Positions 27,040 to 37,683 are shown, counted from the first letter of the stretch. The stretch is DNA of 64,000 nucleotides from Scandinavium goeteborgense (GCF_003935895.2 NZ_CP054057.1:78761-142760), one strand, 5' to 3'. Notes: generated by a model not told the origin, from the sequence alone. Numbers and translations: made by a program.

Positions 27040-27879
27040 ATGAAAGCTGCACATTTCTCATTAATAAAAAACACGACAAGCTGGGTAGTGCAAAATGAGC
27101 ACCTGATATTCCAAATGATAACAAACATTTTGGTTGCCCTATTTTTACTGTTCACCGGTGTACTTATTGCCCGATTTGCTGCCGGTGGGCTACGTAAGTT
27201 AATGAACGCACGAAAGGTTGACCAGACGGTCACCCAATTCTGTTGTACTCTTCTGCGCTATGCTCTGCTCACTTTTACCATTATTGCCGCGCTCGGCAGG
27301 ATGGGGGTTGAAACATCTTCTATCATCGCTGTTATTGGTGCTGCGGGCTTGGCTATCGGCCTTGCCCTACAAGGTTCGCTGTCAAACTTCGCCGCAGGTG
27401 TCTTATTAGTCTCTTTGCGCCCTTTCAAGGTCGGAGAATTTTGTGAAATTGGAGGTGTTTCAGGCACGATTGAAGAAGTTCATATTTTCTCGACCACGTT
27501 ACGAACTGTAGATAATAAATCTGTAGTCATTCCAAATGGGAAAATCATCTCAGGTGATATCGTCAATTACTCTCGCCACCCGTCTCGTCGGGTTGAAATT
27601 AATATAGGCGTTTCTTATAACAGCGATATTCATAAAGTAAAGCAGGTCATTACAGAAGTAATTCTCCCTGACAAAAGGCTGATACCTGGTAGTGAATTGA
27701 TGGTGCGTCTTTACGATATGGGACCTTCCTCCTTAAATTATATCGCCCGATTTTGGGTTAAGAATGAAGACTATTGGGACATCTATTTTGATATGACAGA
27801 GGCGATTAAAATTGCTCTTGATGAAAACAAAATTGGCATTCCATTCCCACAGATGGACGTGCATATCCATCGGGTCTGA
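27040..27879 (+). CDS. Small-conductance mechanosensitive channel, MscS family
   Basis: 279 residues, close to E. coli MscS (286). Three N-terminal membrane segments; the pore helix TM3 region is AVIGAAGLAIGLALQGSLSN followed by FAAGVLLV. The beta domain has RPFKVGEFCEIGGVSGTIEE and VVIPNGKIISGDIVNYSRHP, and the alpha/beta C-terminal domain follows. It opens under membrane tension to release solutes. No strong ribosome binding site is visible upstream of the ATG. It stands alone between the pump locus and an IS3 element. Confidence 0.93.
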   Translation: MKAAHFSLIKNTTSWVVQNEHLIFQMITNILVALFLLFTGVLIARFAAGGLRKLMNARKVDQTVTQFCCTLLRYALLTFTIIAALGRMGVETSSIIAVIGAAGLAIGLALQGSLSNFAAGVLLVSLRPFKVGEFCEIGGVSGTIEEVHIFSTTLRTVDNKSVVIPNGKIISGDIVNYSRHPSRRVEINIGVSYNSDIHKVKQVITEVILPDKRLIPGSELMVRLYDMGPSSLNYIARFWVKNEDYWDIYFDMTEAIKIALDENKIGIPFPQMDVHIHRV

Positions 27880-28099
27880 TTAATGAGTGTAAAAAACTGC
27901 GCATATGCCGGTTTTCTTACATTTTCTCACCAAAATAAGGCTTCTAGGTCAGCCATGCCACTTTGTTACAGCCCGTTACATCGGCCTTCGGGACGTTTTT
28001 TTGGCGAGCAGCATGTCCATTATCGCATAAGTATTAATCGTCGGTATACAGCTACAACAGGCCGCGCGTGTTCGGATCGATCGTCGGAAATTGAAGTGG

Positions 28100-29274
<1,175 letters not shown>

Positions 29275-29334
29275 AATGTCACCTGTTTTGATTATGAGGT
29301 GATGATATCGCCTCTATTCAGGTGGCCAAATTCA

Positions 29335-29579
29335 CTATGCCATATATGGACGTCCCGTGTTGTGCAAGTCCTGAGTTGATACGGTTTGCTGCCATATATC
29401 CGGCGTCGTTGGTGGATCTAATGACCCGCGCCATGATGTCATCCGCACCCTGTTTCCTTATCACTACATCGGTATGTCACTACCACGGCACAGTTCAGGC
29501 TATTACAGGGTCGGTTTACCGTTCTCTCATCAGTACCTGCAAACTCAGGAGGAATGCTATTGCTCAGGCACAACAGTGG
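29335..29579. other. No gene seen
   Basis: Short stretch between the IS3 element and the IS110 relic. No coding or regulatory signal recognised; it may contain the non-coding end of the IS110 element. Confidence 0.3.
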
Positions 29580-30611
29580 TTAACTCATAGCGAAAGCCCT
29601 GTTGATGTTAAAACTTGTTGATTCAGTCAGTAGCCGCCAGACGATGCGTGTCAGTTTATTGGCCAGTGCGACCGTGGCTTTCATTTTGCCCCTTCGGTCA
29701 GTAAGGCGCTTCAGCCATATACCTAATGCATCATCTCGCTTATGAGCCCAGTGCATAACAGAACGGGCACCATGAATAATCAGCGTCCTGAGGTCACGAT
29801 TGCCGTTCTTGGACATGGATGAGAGGCTGCTTTTCCCACCGGAGCTACGTTGTCTGGGAACCAGACCACACCAGGCGGATAATTGCCGCCCGTAGTAAAC
29901 TGTTCAGCATTCACTTCACTCAGAAAAGCAGCGGCAATAAGTGGGCCAATACCCGGTATTGTCATCAGCACTTTGTATTTGGGTTGTTGTTGGCACAGAG
30001 CCGCAAGGCAGTGTTCTGCAGAAAGAATACGCTCATTAAGTGAGTGTATGTTTTCGAGCAACGAGAACAGCAACTGGCGTAGTACAGGGGAAATTAACTG
30101 TTCTGCATCCTCAATAATATCGGGTAGTCGCTGCTGTAAAATATGAATACCAACAGGGATCTCTATCCCTTGTTCTGCTGCCAGTGACCTGGCCTGGTTT
30201 GCCTGAGCAGTACGCTGCTCCACCATCAACTGACGCGCGCTTCGAAGAGCCTTAATATCCTGCTGCTTACCGTTTTGATAGCAACGAAATGAATACCCGG
30301 GCGAAGCGCTGTCTCACAAATTGCCAGCGCATCATTGGCATCGTTTTTTTGGTGATGTGTGAATGCATTTACGTGTTGGGTGGGATGAGTCGGATGAAAA
30401 AGCCCATTGACTGAAAAGTGCGTCCCCAGTAATGCGAAGTAGCACAAGCCTCCATTGCAATAATCGAACCGGCAGGAAACTGACGAAGGGTATCCAGCAG
30501 TTTAACCCGGGAAACCTTACGGTTAAATGCAATGCTCCCGTCGCTCATCCTGACGCAGACCTGAAAGACAGATTTAGCCAGATCGATACCGATGACTTTT
30601 ATTGAGTTCAT
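29580..30611 (-). pseudogene. IS110-family transposase, frameshifted
   Basis: Three minus-strand pieces in different frames together give one transposase. The N-terminal RuvC-like part is MNSIKVIGIDLAKSVFQVCV to GFFIRLIPPNT. The middle runs from EQRTAQANQARSLAAEQGIE to MTIPGIGPLIAAAFLSEV, and the C-terminal part is RDLRTLIIHGARSVMHWAHK onward. Frameshifts near 30370 and 29815 disable it. A different, intact IS110 transposase is at 40835-41860. Confidence 0.8.
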
Positions 30612-30650
30612 GATGCAGTACCTCTGAAAAAAAGAACACTCTGCATAAGT

Positions 30651-31022
30651 GTGGCAGGACTTGCGCTGAGTGAGGGACGTCCATCACATCACTACAATGG
30701 CGCTTATTACTGGACGGCGGTGTATGCGGACAGAAATCAGGCGGTGGCCAGGCAGAGGCTTACCGGGAGCAATGCTTACTGGAAATGGAACACGGCTTAT
30801 AACCAGCGGTCGGTGGCCGAAACGGCGATGTACCGGGTTAAACAACTGTTCGGTGGGCACTTGACGCTGCGTGACTACGATGCGCAGGTTGGTGAGGCTA
30901 TGGCCATGATCCGTGCCATAAACAAAATGACGCGTGCAGGGATGCCAGAAAGTGTGCGGATTGCCTGAAGAGGTCAGTGACGGGAGGCACTTTTATCTAA
31001 ATCCGATTGATTCAACAAAGCC
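30651..31022 (+). pseudogene. IS5-family (IS903-like) transposase, 3' end with terminal repeat
   Basis: The plus strand reads YNQRSVAETAMYRVKQLFGG, then HLTLRDYDAQ and MTRAGMPESVRIA, the C-terminal end of IS903-type transposases, and stops at 30968. About 35 bases later GATTGATTCAACAAAGCC (31005-31022) matches the IS903-type right inverted repeat. The catalytic N-terminal two thirds are missing. Confidence 0.8.
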
Positions 31023-31281
31023 CATGTGGCCTCGCAACTTGTTGAACTCTGATAATAATTCAGTTCTCAAAAAAGAACCCCCTTCTCAGCGATTGACGAA
31101 AAGGTCCATTAAAGGATGCTGAAACGGTTGTGCATTATAAAGTTCTTTTCTGTTATTCACCGGAGTGGTAGGTTTTAGAAACGCATCAAGCATAGTTATT
31201 AAATACAGCCAGATGCGCTTTAAAGCATATAAAGATGACACTTTCATTACAGTTATTAATTTATCTAAAAGGAGAAGAGAA

Positions 31282-31356
31282 ATGATCGTCACTCTAACCA
31301 TTATGACATTTGTCTTTTTAGGCGTGTTCATCACCTTCCTGGTGTGTACTAGATAA
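31282..31356 (+). CDS. 24-residue hydrophobic membrane peptide
   Basis: GGAG at 31271-31274 lies 7 bases before an ATG that opens a 24-codon frame, MIVTLTIMTFVFLGVFITFL followed by VCTR. It is a single transmembrane helix with a short Cys-Thr-Arg tail. Size and design recall small regulatory membrane peptides such as AcrZ, CydX or KdpF, though it matches none. It lies 110 bp upstream of the RclC-like membrane protein on the same strand and may be the first cistron of that operon. Confidence 0.5.
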   Translation: MIVTLTIMTFVFLGVFITFLVCTR

Positions 31357-31466
31357 TCCAGGGGTTACTTGGTTTTATTTTTATTTAATATCACTGAAGT
31401 AATCAGTGATGTGGTTTGGCTTCGGCATTGTGATAACTATATATGATAGAGTTAGGGGGTGAGGCT

Positions 31467-31973
31467 ATGAATAAATTACCCATTTTAAATGTAGAAACGA
31501 GAAACAACCTTGAAACCATTTTGCTGAGGGCGAGCCTTGTAATCGTTTTTTTCTTTTTTGGTTACGCAAAATGGTTTGAGTATGAAGCTGCAGGCTTGAC
31601 TCACCTTATTGCTAATAGTCCATTGCTGTCTTGGATGTACTCAACCTTCGGTATTCGAGGCGCGAGTTATGTACTTGGTGTTGCAGAGTGGAGTTTTGGG
31701 GGATTACTATTCATTGGATTCTGGTTCCCGCTAGCCGGTCTTTTGGGGGCAGCGGGTTCGGTTGTCACATTTCTGGTTACATTGACCCTTTTATTTACTA
31801 CTCCAGGCATGATAGCCCCTGATGTTGGAAGTTTTCCTGCCTTGAACAGTACTGCTCAGTTTCTACTAAAAGATATTGTTTTATTAGCTGCTTCCTTATT
31901 TTTACTACGTGCAGAGATGAGGCGCTGTAATAAGTTAATTAAGACCGATAACCCTATGAATGTCAGTGATTAA
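31467..31973 (+). CDS. RclC/YkgB-like inner-membrane protein (DUF417), copy 1
   Basis: 168 residues with four predicted membrane helices. The family pattern is present: FFFFGYAKWFEYEAAGLTHL, then NSPLLSWMYSTFGIRGASYV and a late FLLKDIVLLAASLFLLRAEM. E. coli RclC belongs to the reactive-chlorine regulon. I start at ATG 31467, which has TAGGGGGTGAG upstream. It is followed 28 bp later by a periplasmic beta-propeller protein. A second family member is at 54823-55335. Confidence 0.85.
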   Translation: MNKLPILNVETRNNLETILLRASLVIVFFFFGYAKWFEYEAAGLTHLIANSPLLSWMYSTFGIRGASYVLGVAEWSFGGLLFIGFWFPLAGLLGAAGSVVTFLVTLTLLFTTPGMIAPDVGSFPALNSTAQFLLKDIVLLAASLFLLRAEMRRCNKLIKTDNPMNVSD

Positions 31974-32001
31974 CCCCTTCATTACAATACAGAGGATCGC
32001 C

Positions 32002-33258
32002 ATGAATTATTTAAAAGCAGCCTATCCACTCGTCATGCTGAGTGTCTTTAGCTTACCTCAAATTTCGTTTGCGGCGAGTAACTATAATTTTAGTGGCCAC
32101 CATCTTTACGTAAATACAAACGATGCTGCTAATAAAGTTATTCATTATGCCCAAACGGAAGACGGTCAACTTATAGAAATGAGCCGTTTGCCAACGATGG
32201 GGAAAGGGACTGCCGGTTATAAACATCTTACGGGGCAACAATCTGCACCTGATAGTATCGTCAGTTCAGGAGCCTTAACTATTAGTGGAGATAATAAATA
32301 CCTATTTGTTGTCAATGCGGGCGATAACAGTGTTTCCAGTTTCAGAATTGATAAGAATGGTGAACTCGAGTTTATCAATGATGTCAGTACTGGGGAAAAT
32401 GGTGTCTCTAATACATTGTCGTATAATGACAAGAACCAGATGTTGTATGTTGGTCATTCTTTAGGGCCTAATCACATCAAAGTCTTTAATGTTAAAAATG
32501 GGCATTTAACCTTAATCAAAGGGACGCATACTGTTAATACTGGTAATGCACGCGACCGTATTCTGACACAGGTCCAAATTGACCCTTCGGGAAATTTTCT
32601 CTTAGCAAATGCTGTGTATGACAAACGACCTGAAAAGAAAAACGGAAAATTCGAGCTAACGCCTTCAAATGCTGTAGATGAAAATGGATTGGCCGTATTC
32701 CCTATCCTTCAAAATGGAGATTTAGGACAGCCAGAATTCTTTGACGCCGGAGGTGAGTCTCCTTTTGGTTTGAAGTTTATTGAAGGGCGAGACGGGATTT
32801 TTGTTAACACATTAGATTCAGACCCGGGAAAAGCAGTACTCAATAAACTTGATGCAAATGGGGATGTGGAAATACTGTCATCTGCTGTGGCCCCCGTTAG
32901 CGGTCAAGGAAAAGAAAAGGTCGGTACATGTTGGATAAGTTATTCGACAGATGGGAAGGTTGCATTCGTAACGGGTTATGACAGCGGTCAGGTCGTAAGT
33001 TTTCGGATTAGTGATGAGCATATTTCATTGTCTAAATCTGAAATGGGTATACTTAAACCCTCAGATCTTTCCAATGACTCTGCGGCGGTAAATACAGGTT
33101 CGCCTATTGGTAGTTGGTCCTCTTCGAATGGGTATTTTTACCAACTATACCCAGCGGCGGCAAAGCTAGTCGCCTATAAAATGTCTGACGATGAATTAAA
33201 GCGAGTAGGGAGTTATGCCATTCCATTAAACAGTTCACAAGGTATTGCTGGATTTTAA
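32002..33258 (+). CDS. Periplasmic beta-propeller protein (lactonase-like)
   Basis: 418 residues with a Sec signal (MNYLKAAYPLVMLSVFSLPQ, then ISFA; cleavage about residue 24). The mature part has repeated beta-blade patterns (HHLYVNTNDAANKVIHYAQT, LTISGDNKYLFVVNAGDNSV, QVQIDPSGNFLLANAVYDKR) like 6-phosphogluconolactonase-type seven-bladed propellers. Enzymatic activity is not certain; many such proteins act in stress or cell-envelope contexts. ATG 32002 has GAGGAT upstream. It lies in the RclC-bicupin-DUF302-BhsA cluster. Confidence 0.75.
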   Translation: MNYLKAAYPLVMLSVFSLPQISFAASNYNFSGHHLYVNTNDAANKVIHYAQTEDGQLIEMSRLPTMGKGTAGYKHLTGQQSAPDSIVSSGALTISGDNKYLFVVNAGDNSVSSFRIDKNGELEFINDVSTGENGVSNTLSYNDKNQMLYVGHSLGPNHIKVFNVKNGHLTLIKGTHTVNTGNARDRILTQVQIDPSGNFLLANAVYDKRPEKKNGKFELTPSNAVDENGLAVFPILQNGDLGQPEFFDAGGESPFGLKFIEGRDGIFVNTLDSDPGKAVLNKLDANGDVEILSSAVAPVSGQGKEKVGTCWISYSTDGKVAFVTGYDSGQVVSFRISDEHISLSKSEMGILKPSDLSNDSAAVNTGSPIGSWSSSNGYFYQLYPAAAKLVAYKMSDDELKRVGSYAIPLNSSQGIAGF

Positions 33259-33323
33259 TCACCGAGCAAGGCTCATTTTAGATATCTAACGTAAGTCCGG
33301 AATAATTTAATTAGGGATAAATC

Positions 33324-34211
33324 ATGTGCATACAAAGTTTGTTTTCCAGGTCATATACGCCTAAAGTTGGGTTAACTATCATGTCATGCATTTTGGGTAG
33401 CTTATTGATACCGGAATCTTACGCCGCAATGGTTATCGAAGGTGCTACTTCAGTCACGACAAAAGAATTCAAAGTATCTGATGTGCTGTTGCCCAATGGA
33501 AATAAACCCATATCATGCAGAAGTTTACGGCTGCGTAGTTTGGATGTCATCCCTGATGGCAAAATTGGTATTCATAGTCATGAAAACAGACCTGCAATTT
33601 TAAGCGTAGTTGAGGGAGAAGGGATGCAGGTCAGTGCATGGCATCGACAACCTGTAAAAGTAGGATACGGCGAGAGCTATGCTGAACTAAATAATATCGT
33701 CCATTATGCTGTTAATTTATCCAAAACCAGGCAACTAACACTGACCACTTTTGATTTACTGGATAATGGTAAGGAATGTAATGGAAAAACATATCCACAA
33801 AATATTCCATTGGAAGGTAAATTAAAAGATACGCATGATAAGTTTTTCGAATCTGCCCCTAAGGGAGGAAATGATGAAACAAATCATCCTTTATATGAAG
33901 TTCCATTTTCAAAAATAAGTCTGCCTGCTGGCGCAATGCCTCTGGATAAAAGAATTATGCGGGCCAGGAAGGTTACTTTGCAGCCGGGTGTTTCATTGCC
34001 TATTGAGGATTATAGGGATCGACCTTCCTTTATTTATATCCTCAAGGGGGAGATGAATATCAGCACTTCAGCTATCGGCAAGTCAATATTGACTGGTGAT
34101 CAATCCATGAATCTGATTAATGCTCAAAGCGTAGTTATTCAAAACCTTTCAGATAATCCGTTAGAGTGGTTTGTATATGAATTAGTATCTCCAGATCAAG
34201 AAAGCAATTAA
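33324..34211 (+). CDS. Exported double-cupin protein
   Basis: 295 residues with an N-terminal hydrophobic signal (about residues 15-35, ending SYAA). Two cupin-like modules follow: SLDVIPDGKIGIHSHENRPA then LSVVEGEG in the first, and KVTLQPGVSLPIEDYRDRPS then FIYILKGEMNIS in the second. The first keeps a His pair (HSH) suited to metal binding; the second has lost it. Function unknown; perhaps a small-molecule binding or oxidation protein of the envelope. The stop overlaps the next start by 1 bp. Confidence 0.7.
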   Translation: MCIQSLFSRSYTPKVGLTIMSCILGSLLIPESYAAMVIEGATSVTTKEFKVSDVLLPNGNKPISCRSLRLRSLDVIPDGKIGIHSHENRPAILSVVEGEGMQVSAWHRQPVKVGYGESYAELNNIVHYAVNLSKTRQLTLTTFDLLDNGKECNGKTYPQNIPLEGKLKDTHDKFFESAPKGGNDETNHPLYEVPFSKISLPAGAMPLDKRIMRARKVTLQPGVSLPIEDYRDRPSFIYILKGEMNISTSAIGKSILTGDQSMNLINAQSVVIQNLSDNPLEWFVYELVSPDQESN

Positions 34212-34762
34212 TGTGTGATTACTTTATGAATAAACGCAGGGGCATCCTCCTGATATTACTATCCTTGTTTTCAGTTATATTTGCATTTTGGATGTTTGCG
34301 TACTCTATTCGAAATGAAAATCATATTGATAAACCACGTGAGTGCCAGGATAAATGGCGAAAGGCTAGTCCATATTCTGTAGGAGAAACTCTCGACCGGT
34401 TAAGCTGGTTTTTAAATAGCGAGCCCGGGGTCAAAATATTCATTCGTATCAATCAACAGAAAATAGTTATGGATAATGGGGGGGAGATTAACGAAGTCGA
34501 AAGTATGTTCTTTGAAAAGCAACAATTGGCCTCCATGCTTCTTTCCAAAAATATCGAAGCCGCTGTGAGGTTGCCAATTCAAGCAACGGCATGGAAAGAT
34601 GCAAATGGGCAAGTTTGGTTGCAGGTGAGTGATATATGCAAAATTAATCACGAATACCATCTTGAGGGGGCTAATGGTGCAGTCAAGGCCGTTGAAGGTT
34701 TACTCTCAGGTTGGATAGGAAAAGTCGTGGATGTAAATTTAAAAATAAACGCCGATCATTAA
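34211..34762 (+). CDS. Membrane-anchored DUF302-like protein
   Basis: 183 residues. One N-terminal membrane anchor (about 11-31, GILLILLSLFSVIFAFWMFA) is followed by a periplasmic domain with the DUF302 pattern: SVGETLDRLSWFL, KIFIRINQQ, then a central helix ending AAVRLPIQATAWKDANGQVW. The ATG at 34211 overlaps the preceding TAA; MNKRR at 34226 is an alternative start. Biochemical role unknown for the family. Confidence 0.65.
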   Translation: MCDYFMNKRRGILLILLSLFSVIFAFWMFAYSIRNENHIDKPRECQDKWRKASPYSVGETLDRLSWFLNSEPGVKIFIRINQQKIVMDNGGEINEVESMFFEKQQLASMLLSKNIEAAVRLPIQATAWKDANGQVWLQVSDICKINHEYHLEGANGAVKAVEGLLSGWIGKVVDVNLKINADH

Positions 34763-34798
34763 TTTGTATTAATGCATTCACTTGATTTTGAGGTATAG

Positions 34799-35065
34799 AT
34801 GAGAAAATTAATTTTATCCTTTGCACTTTTATCTATGAGCTGTGGTGCGTTTGCTGCCAAGGAAATTCGTCATTCCGAAATGGCAGATATGGGCACAAAT
34901 TTAGGCTCTATCTCCGTTAGCGTCAGAAATGGAACGATTGATGAAGCGGTGAAAGAACTTTCGAGTAAAGCGGATAGTAAAGATGCAAAATTTTTCCGTA
35001 TCACATCGATTGGTATGGATGGTATGGGCTCAAATGTGACAGCAAGAGCTGATTTGTACAATTAA
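34799..35065 (+). CDS. BhsA/McbA/YhcN-family stress protein (DUF1471), copy 1
   Basis: 88 residues with a signal peptide (MRKLILSFALLSMSCGAFAA) and a single DUF1471 domain (LGSISVSVRNGTIDEAVKEL, then FFRITSIGMDGMGSNVTARA and the terminal LYN). Family members are small periplasmic or outer-membrane proteins induced by oxidants, acid and metals. GAGG precedes the ATG. Last gene of the envelope stress cluster, cut off 16 bp later by an IS3 element. Confidence 0.88.
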   Translation: MRKLILSFALLSMSCGAFAAKEIRHSEMADMGTNLGSISVSVRNGTIDEAVKELSSKADSKDAKFFRITSIGMDGMGSNVTARADLYN

Positions 35066-35115
35066 TTAAGTTCCGAACTGTGGACTGACCCCACAACCGT
35101 AGACAAATTCTGTCC

Positions 35116-35925
35116 TCACGACGAGGCCTGTTCAAAGGCCTCCGGACTGACGCCGCCGAGGTGACTGTGGCGCCGGGCCCGGTTGTAGAACACTTCAATG
35201 TAATCGAAGACATCCGCCCGGGCCAGATCCCGGGTTTTGTATATTCTCTTCCTGATGCGTTCTTTTTTCAGTGAACTGAAGAACGATTCGGCCACCGCAT
35301 TATCCCAGCAGTTGCCACGCCGGCTCATACTGGGTGCCAGGTTATTGGCCCGACAGAACCGTTGCCAATCGTCGCTGCCGTACTGGCTTCCCTGGTCTGA
35401 GTGCACGATGACCTCGCTGTCCGGTTTACGTCGCCAGACCGCCATCATCAGCGCATCCAGTGCCAGTTCGCGTGAGAGAGTGGGCTTCATCGACCAGCCG
35501 ACCACGTTACGGGCGAAGAGATCGATAACCACCGCCAGATACAACCAGCCCTGCCAGGTGCGGATATAAGTAATATCGGTGACCCAGACCTGATTGGCCC
35601 GGACAACGGTAAACTGCCGCTGCACGCGATTAGGGGCAACCACTGAAGGTCGGCCAGCGATACGACGCGGCGCTTTATAGCCTCGTACGGCTTTGATCAG
35701 GTTCAGTTGCATAATGCGGCCCACCCGGTTTTTACCGCAGGTTTCCCCGATTTCGTTCAGATCGCCATGAACCCGCCGGTAACCGTATACGCCTCCGCTC
35801 AGTGAATATGAGTCGCGGATAAGCATCAGCAGACGCTGGTTATCTTTATCACGCGCCGAGACCGGGTTGTGCAGCCACGCATAGAACCCGGCCCGGGCAA
35901 CATTCAGTACCCGACACATCGTCAT
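35116..35925 (-). CDS. IS3-family OrfB transposase of element A
   Basis: 269 residues with full IS3 OrfB pattern: SGGVYGYRRVHGDLNEIGET, the DDE core with Asp in NQVWVTDITYIRTWQGWLYL, Asp in VIVHSDQGSQYGSDDWQRFC and Glu in NAVAESFFSSLKKER, and the HSHLGGVSPEAFEQ tail. Intact, but its orfA partner is disrupted, so the element should be immobile unless complemented. Confidence 0.9.
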   Translation of the reverse strand: MTMCRVLNVARAGFYAWLHNPVSARDKDNQRLLMLIRDSYSLSGGVYGYRRVHGDLNEIGETCGKNRVGRIMQLNLIKAVRGYKAPRRIAGRPSVVAPNRVQRQFTVVRANQVWVTDITYIRTWQGWLYLAVVIDLFARNVVGWSMKPTLSRELALDALMMAVWRRKPDSEVIVHSDQGSQYGSDDWQRFCRANNLAPSMSRRGNCWDNAVAESFFSSLKKERIRKRIYKTRDLARADVFDYIEVFYNRARRHSHLGGVSPEAFEQASS

Positions 35926-36288
35926 GACACCCCATACAGTGCGGTGCTCATTGATAAAGCGGTACTTCAGTCGGGCTCCCTTGCAAAGTACCGCGCGGCC
36001 TTTTTTAGGATATCCCGTTCTTCTTCGGTGCGTTTTAGCTGCGCCCGTAGTTTCAGGATCTCGCTTTTGGCTTCCAGTAAATCCCGGGCATGCTGTTCGC
36101 TGTTATCAGGTTTGATAGCCCGTAGCCACTTGTAGAGGCTGTGTGCAGAAACACCCAGACGGTCAGATACTTCGGCGACGGAATAACCGCGTTCCGTTAT
36201 CTGACGGACGGCTTCTTCTGTAGTGGATCGGTAATTCAGGACACCTCGAAATCCTGTTAATGTTAAAACAGTGAACATGAGGTGATAC

Positions 36289-36606
36289 ATGATCAAAACT
36301 CGTCGGACTAAACGCACATTTTCCCCGGAGTTCAAACTCGAAGCTATCGAACAGGTTGTTAAATACCAGCGAGATGTACGGGAAGTTGCTCAGGCGCTCG
36401 AACTCAACCCTGACCATTTGCGCAAATGGATACGGCTTTATAAGCAGGAACTTCTGGGTATTGAGCCCGTCGGCAATGCTATTACTCCTGAACAGCGCGA
36501 AATTCAGCAGCTTAAAGCGCAGATAAAACGTCTTGAGATGGAAAAAGAAATACTAAAGCAGGCTGCCGTGCTGATGAGCGAAGCCCCCGGAAAGTTATCG
36601 CGCTAA
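36289..36606 (+). CDS. IS3-family OrfA of element B
   Basis: 105 residues starting [20 protein letters not shown], with [23 protein letters not shown] and a coiled-coil end ([20 protein letters not shown]). Intact; its frame ends just before the orfB frame, as expected for programmed frameshifting. Confidence 0.9.
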   Translation: MIKTRRTKRTFSPEFKLEAIEQVVKYQRDVREVAQALELNPDHLRKWIRLYKQELLGIEPVGNAITPEQREIQQLKAQIKRLEMEKEILKQAAVLMSEAPGKLSR

Positions 36607-36632
36607 TCACACGGCTGAAAGCAAAGTGGCCT

Positions 36633-37454
36633 GTGCAGGTTCTTTGTCATTTATTCGGTATTCACCGTAGCGTTTATTACGCGCAGGTGAAGCATCCGGT
36701 TAATGTACAAAGAATTGCATTACGAAGTCGGGTGAGAGCACTGCATGCTCTCAGTCGTGGTGCTGCAGGGAGTCGGGCAATCAGCCAGATGTTACGCCAG
36801 AGTGGCGTTGATGCAGGCCGGTGGCTGGCGCGACGACTGATGCAGGAATGCGGGCTGACCAGTCACCAGCCTGTTAAACATCGCTACCGAATAAATGAAG
36901 ACAACAGTCCGGCATTGCCAAACTTATTGAACCGGCAGTTTAACCCCGCCGCACCAAACCGCGTCTGGTGTGGCGATATCAGCTTTATTCGCCTGCAGGA
37001 CAGGTGGTGCTATCTCGCGCTTGTTGTTGATTTATATTCACGCCGGATTATTGGTTCAGCCCTCTCATTAACCGCTGATGCTGATTTGGTATGCAGGGCT
37101 TTGCGTAATGCCCTGGAAACACGGCCGCGTAATGAACGTCTTCTGTTTCATTCAGATCAAGGAGTTCAATATAAAAGTAATAAATACAGAAAGTTACTTT
37201 GGCGTTATGGGGTAATGCAAAGTATGAGTCGCAGAGGGAATTGTCTGGATAATTCGCCGATGGAAAGAGTCTTTCGCAGCCTTAAAAGTGAATGGCTTCC
37301 CAAAGGTGGTTATGGTGATTTTAGCCATGCGGTACTCGACATAAACCAGTGGATAAATGGTTATTACAACATGTACCGCCCTCATACGAACAATGGTGGA
37401 TTATCGCCTTACCTGCATGAAGAAAAGTGGAAGCAGGTTATTCCGGTGTCCTGA
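36633..37454 (+). CDS. IS3-family OrfB transposase of element B
   Basis: 273 residues. The DDE core is intact: Asp in [17 protein letters not shown], Asp in [17 protein letters not shown], Glu in [15 protein letters not shown]. The C-terminal [17 protein letters not shown] tail is present. Probably active. Confidence 0.9.
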   Translation: MQVLCHLFGIHRSVYYAQVKHPVNVQRIALRSRVRALHALSRGAAGSRAISQMLRQSGVDAGRWLARRLMQECGLTSHQPVKHRYRINEDNSPALPNLLNRQFNPAAPNRVWCGDISFIRLQDRWCYLALVVDLYSRRIIGSALSLTADADLVCRALRNALETRPRNERLLFHSDQGVQYKSNKYRKLLWRYGVMQSMSRRGNCLDNSPMERVFRSLKSEWLPKGGYGDFSHAVLDINQWINGYYNMYRPHTNNGGLSPYLHEEKWKQVIPVS

Positions 37455-37525
37455 TTTTGTGATCCACTACATTCCTTAAATTCAGGTGTAAATCGTGGTG
37501 TGCCCATACGCTCCTCCTATGCTCA

Positions 37526-37645
37526 AACTATAGGGCAGGATCGTCTACCGGGGTGGGGTCAGTCCAACTATAGGGCAGGATCGTCTACCGGGGTGGGGTC
37601 AGTCCAACTATAGGGCAGGATCGTCTACCGGGGTGGGGTCAGTCC
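37526..37645. repeat. Three tandem copies of a 40-bp IS end
   Basis: The 40-bp unit, beginning AACTATAGGGCAGG and ending GGGGTGGGGTCAGTCC, occurs at 37526-37565, 37566-37605 and 37606-37645 without visible differences. It is the right terminal region of IS3 element A, including its inverted repeat, so the element has three possible right ends. Confidence 0.95.
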
Positions 37646-37683
37646 ACATGAGGCACGGAACCGTCTAGGAAATCCGGGTCTAT

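Larger units (their letters stand above)
36219..37471 (+). mobile_element. IS3-family element B nested in element A
   Basis: 1253 bp with perfect 11-bp terminal repeats TGTAGTGGATC / GATCCACTACA and flanking TTC direct repeats (36216-36218 and 37472-37474). It carries intact orfA and orfB on the plus strand, opposite to element A. Confidence 0.92.
35967..37507 (-). pseudogene. IS3-family OrfA of element A, split by element B
   Basis: The N-terminal part MGTPRFTPEFKE lies at 37507-37472, and the rest, EAVRQITERGYSVAEVSDRL to ILKKAARYFAREPD, lies at 36218-35967. Between them is the complete element B. The two halves join exactly when B and one copy of the TTC duplication are removed. Confidence 0.88.
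35081..37646 (-). mobile_element. IS3-family element A, interrupted by element B
   Basis: The left end TGGACTGACCCCAC starts at 35081 and the matching right end GTGGGGTCAGTCCA occurs three times up to 37646. The minus strand encodes orfB (35116-35925) and an orfA split by the insertion of element B at 36219-37471 with a 3-bp TTC target duplication. Removing B rejoins orfA in frame. The right end is present as three tandem 40-bp copies. Confidence 0.88.
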
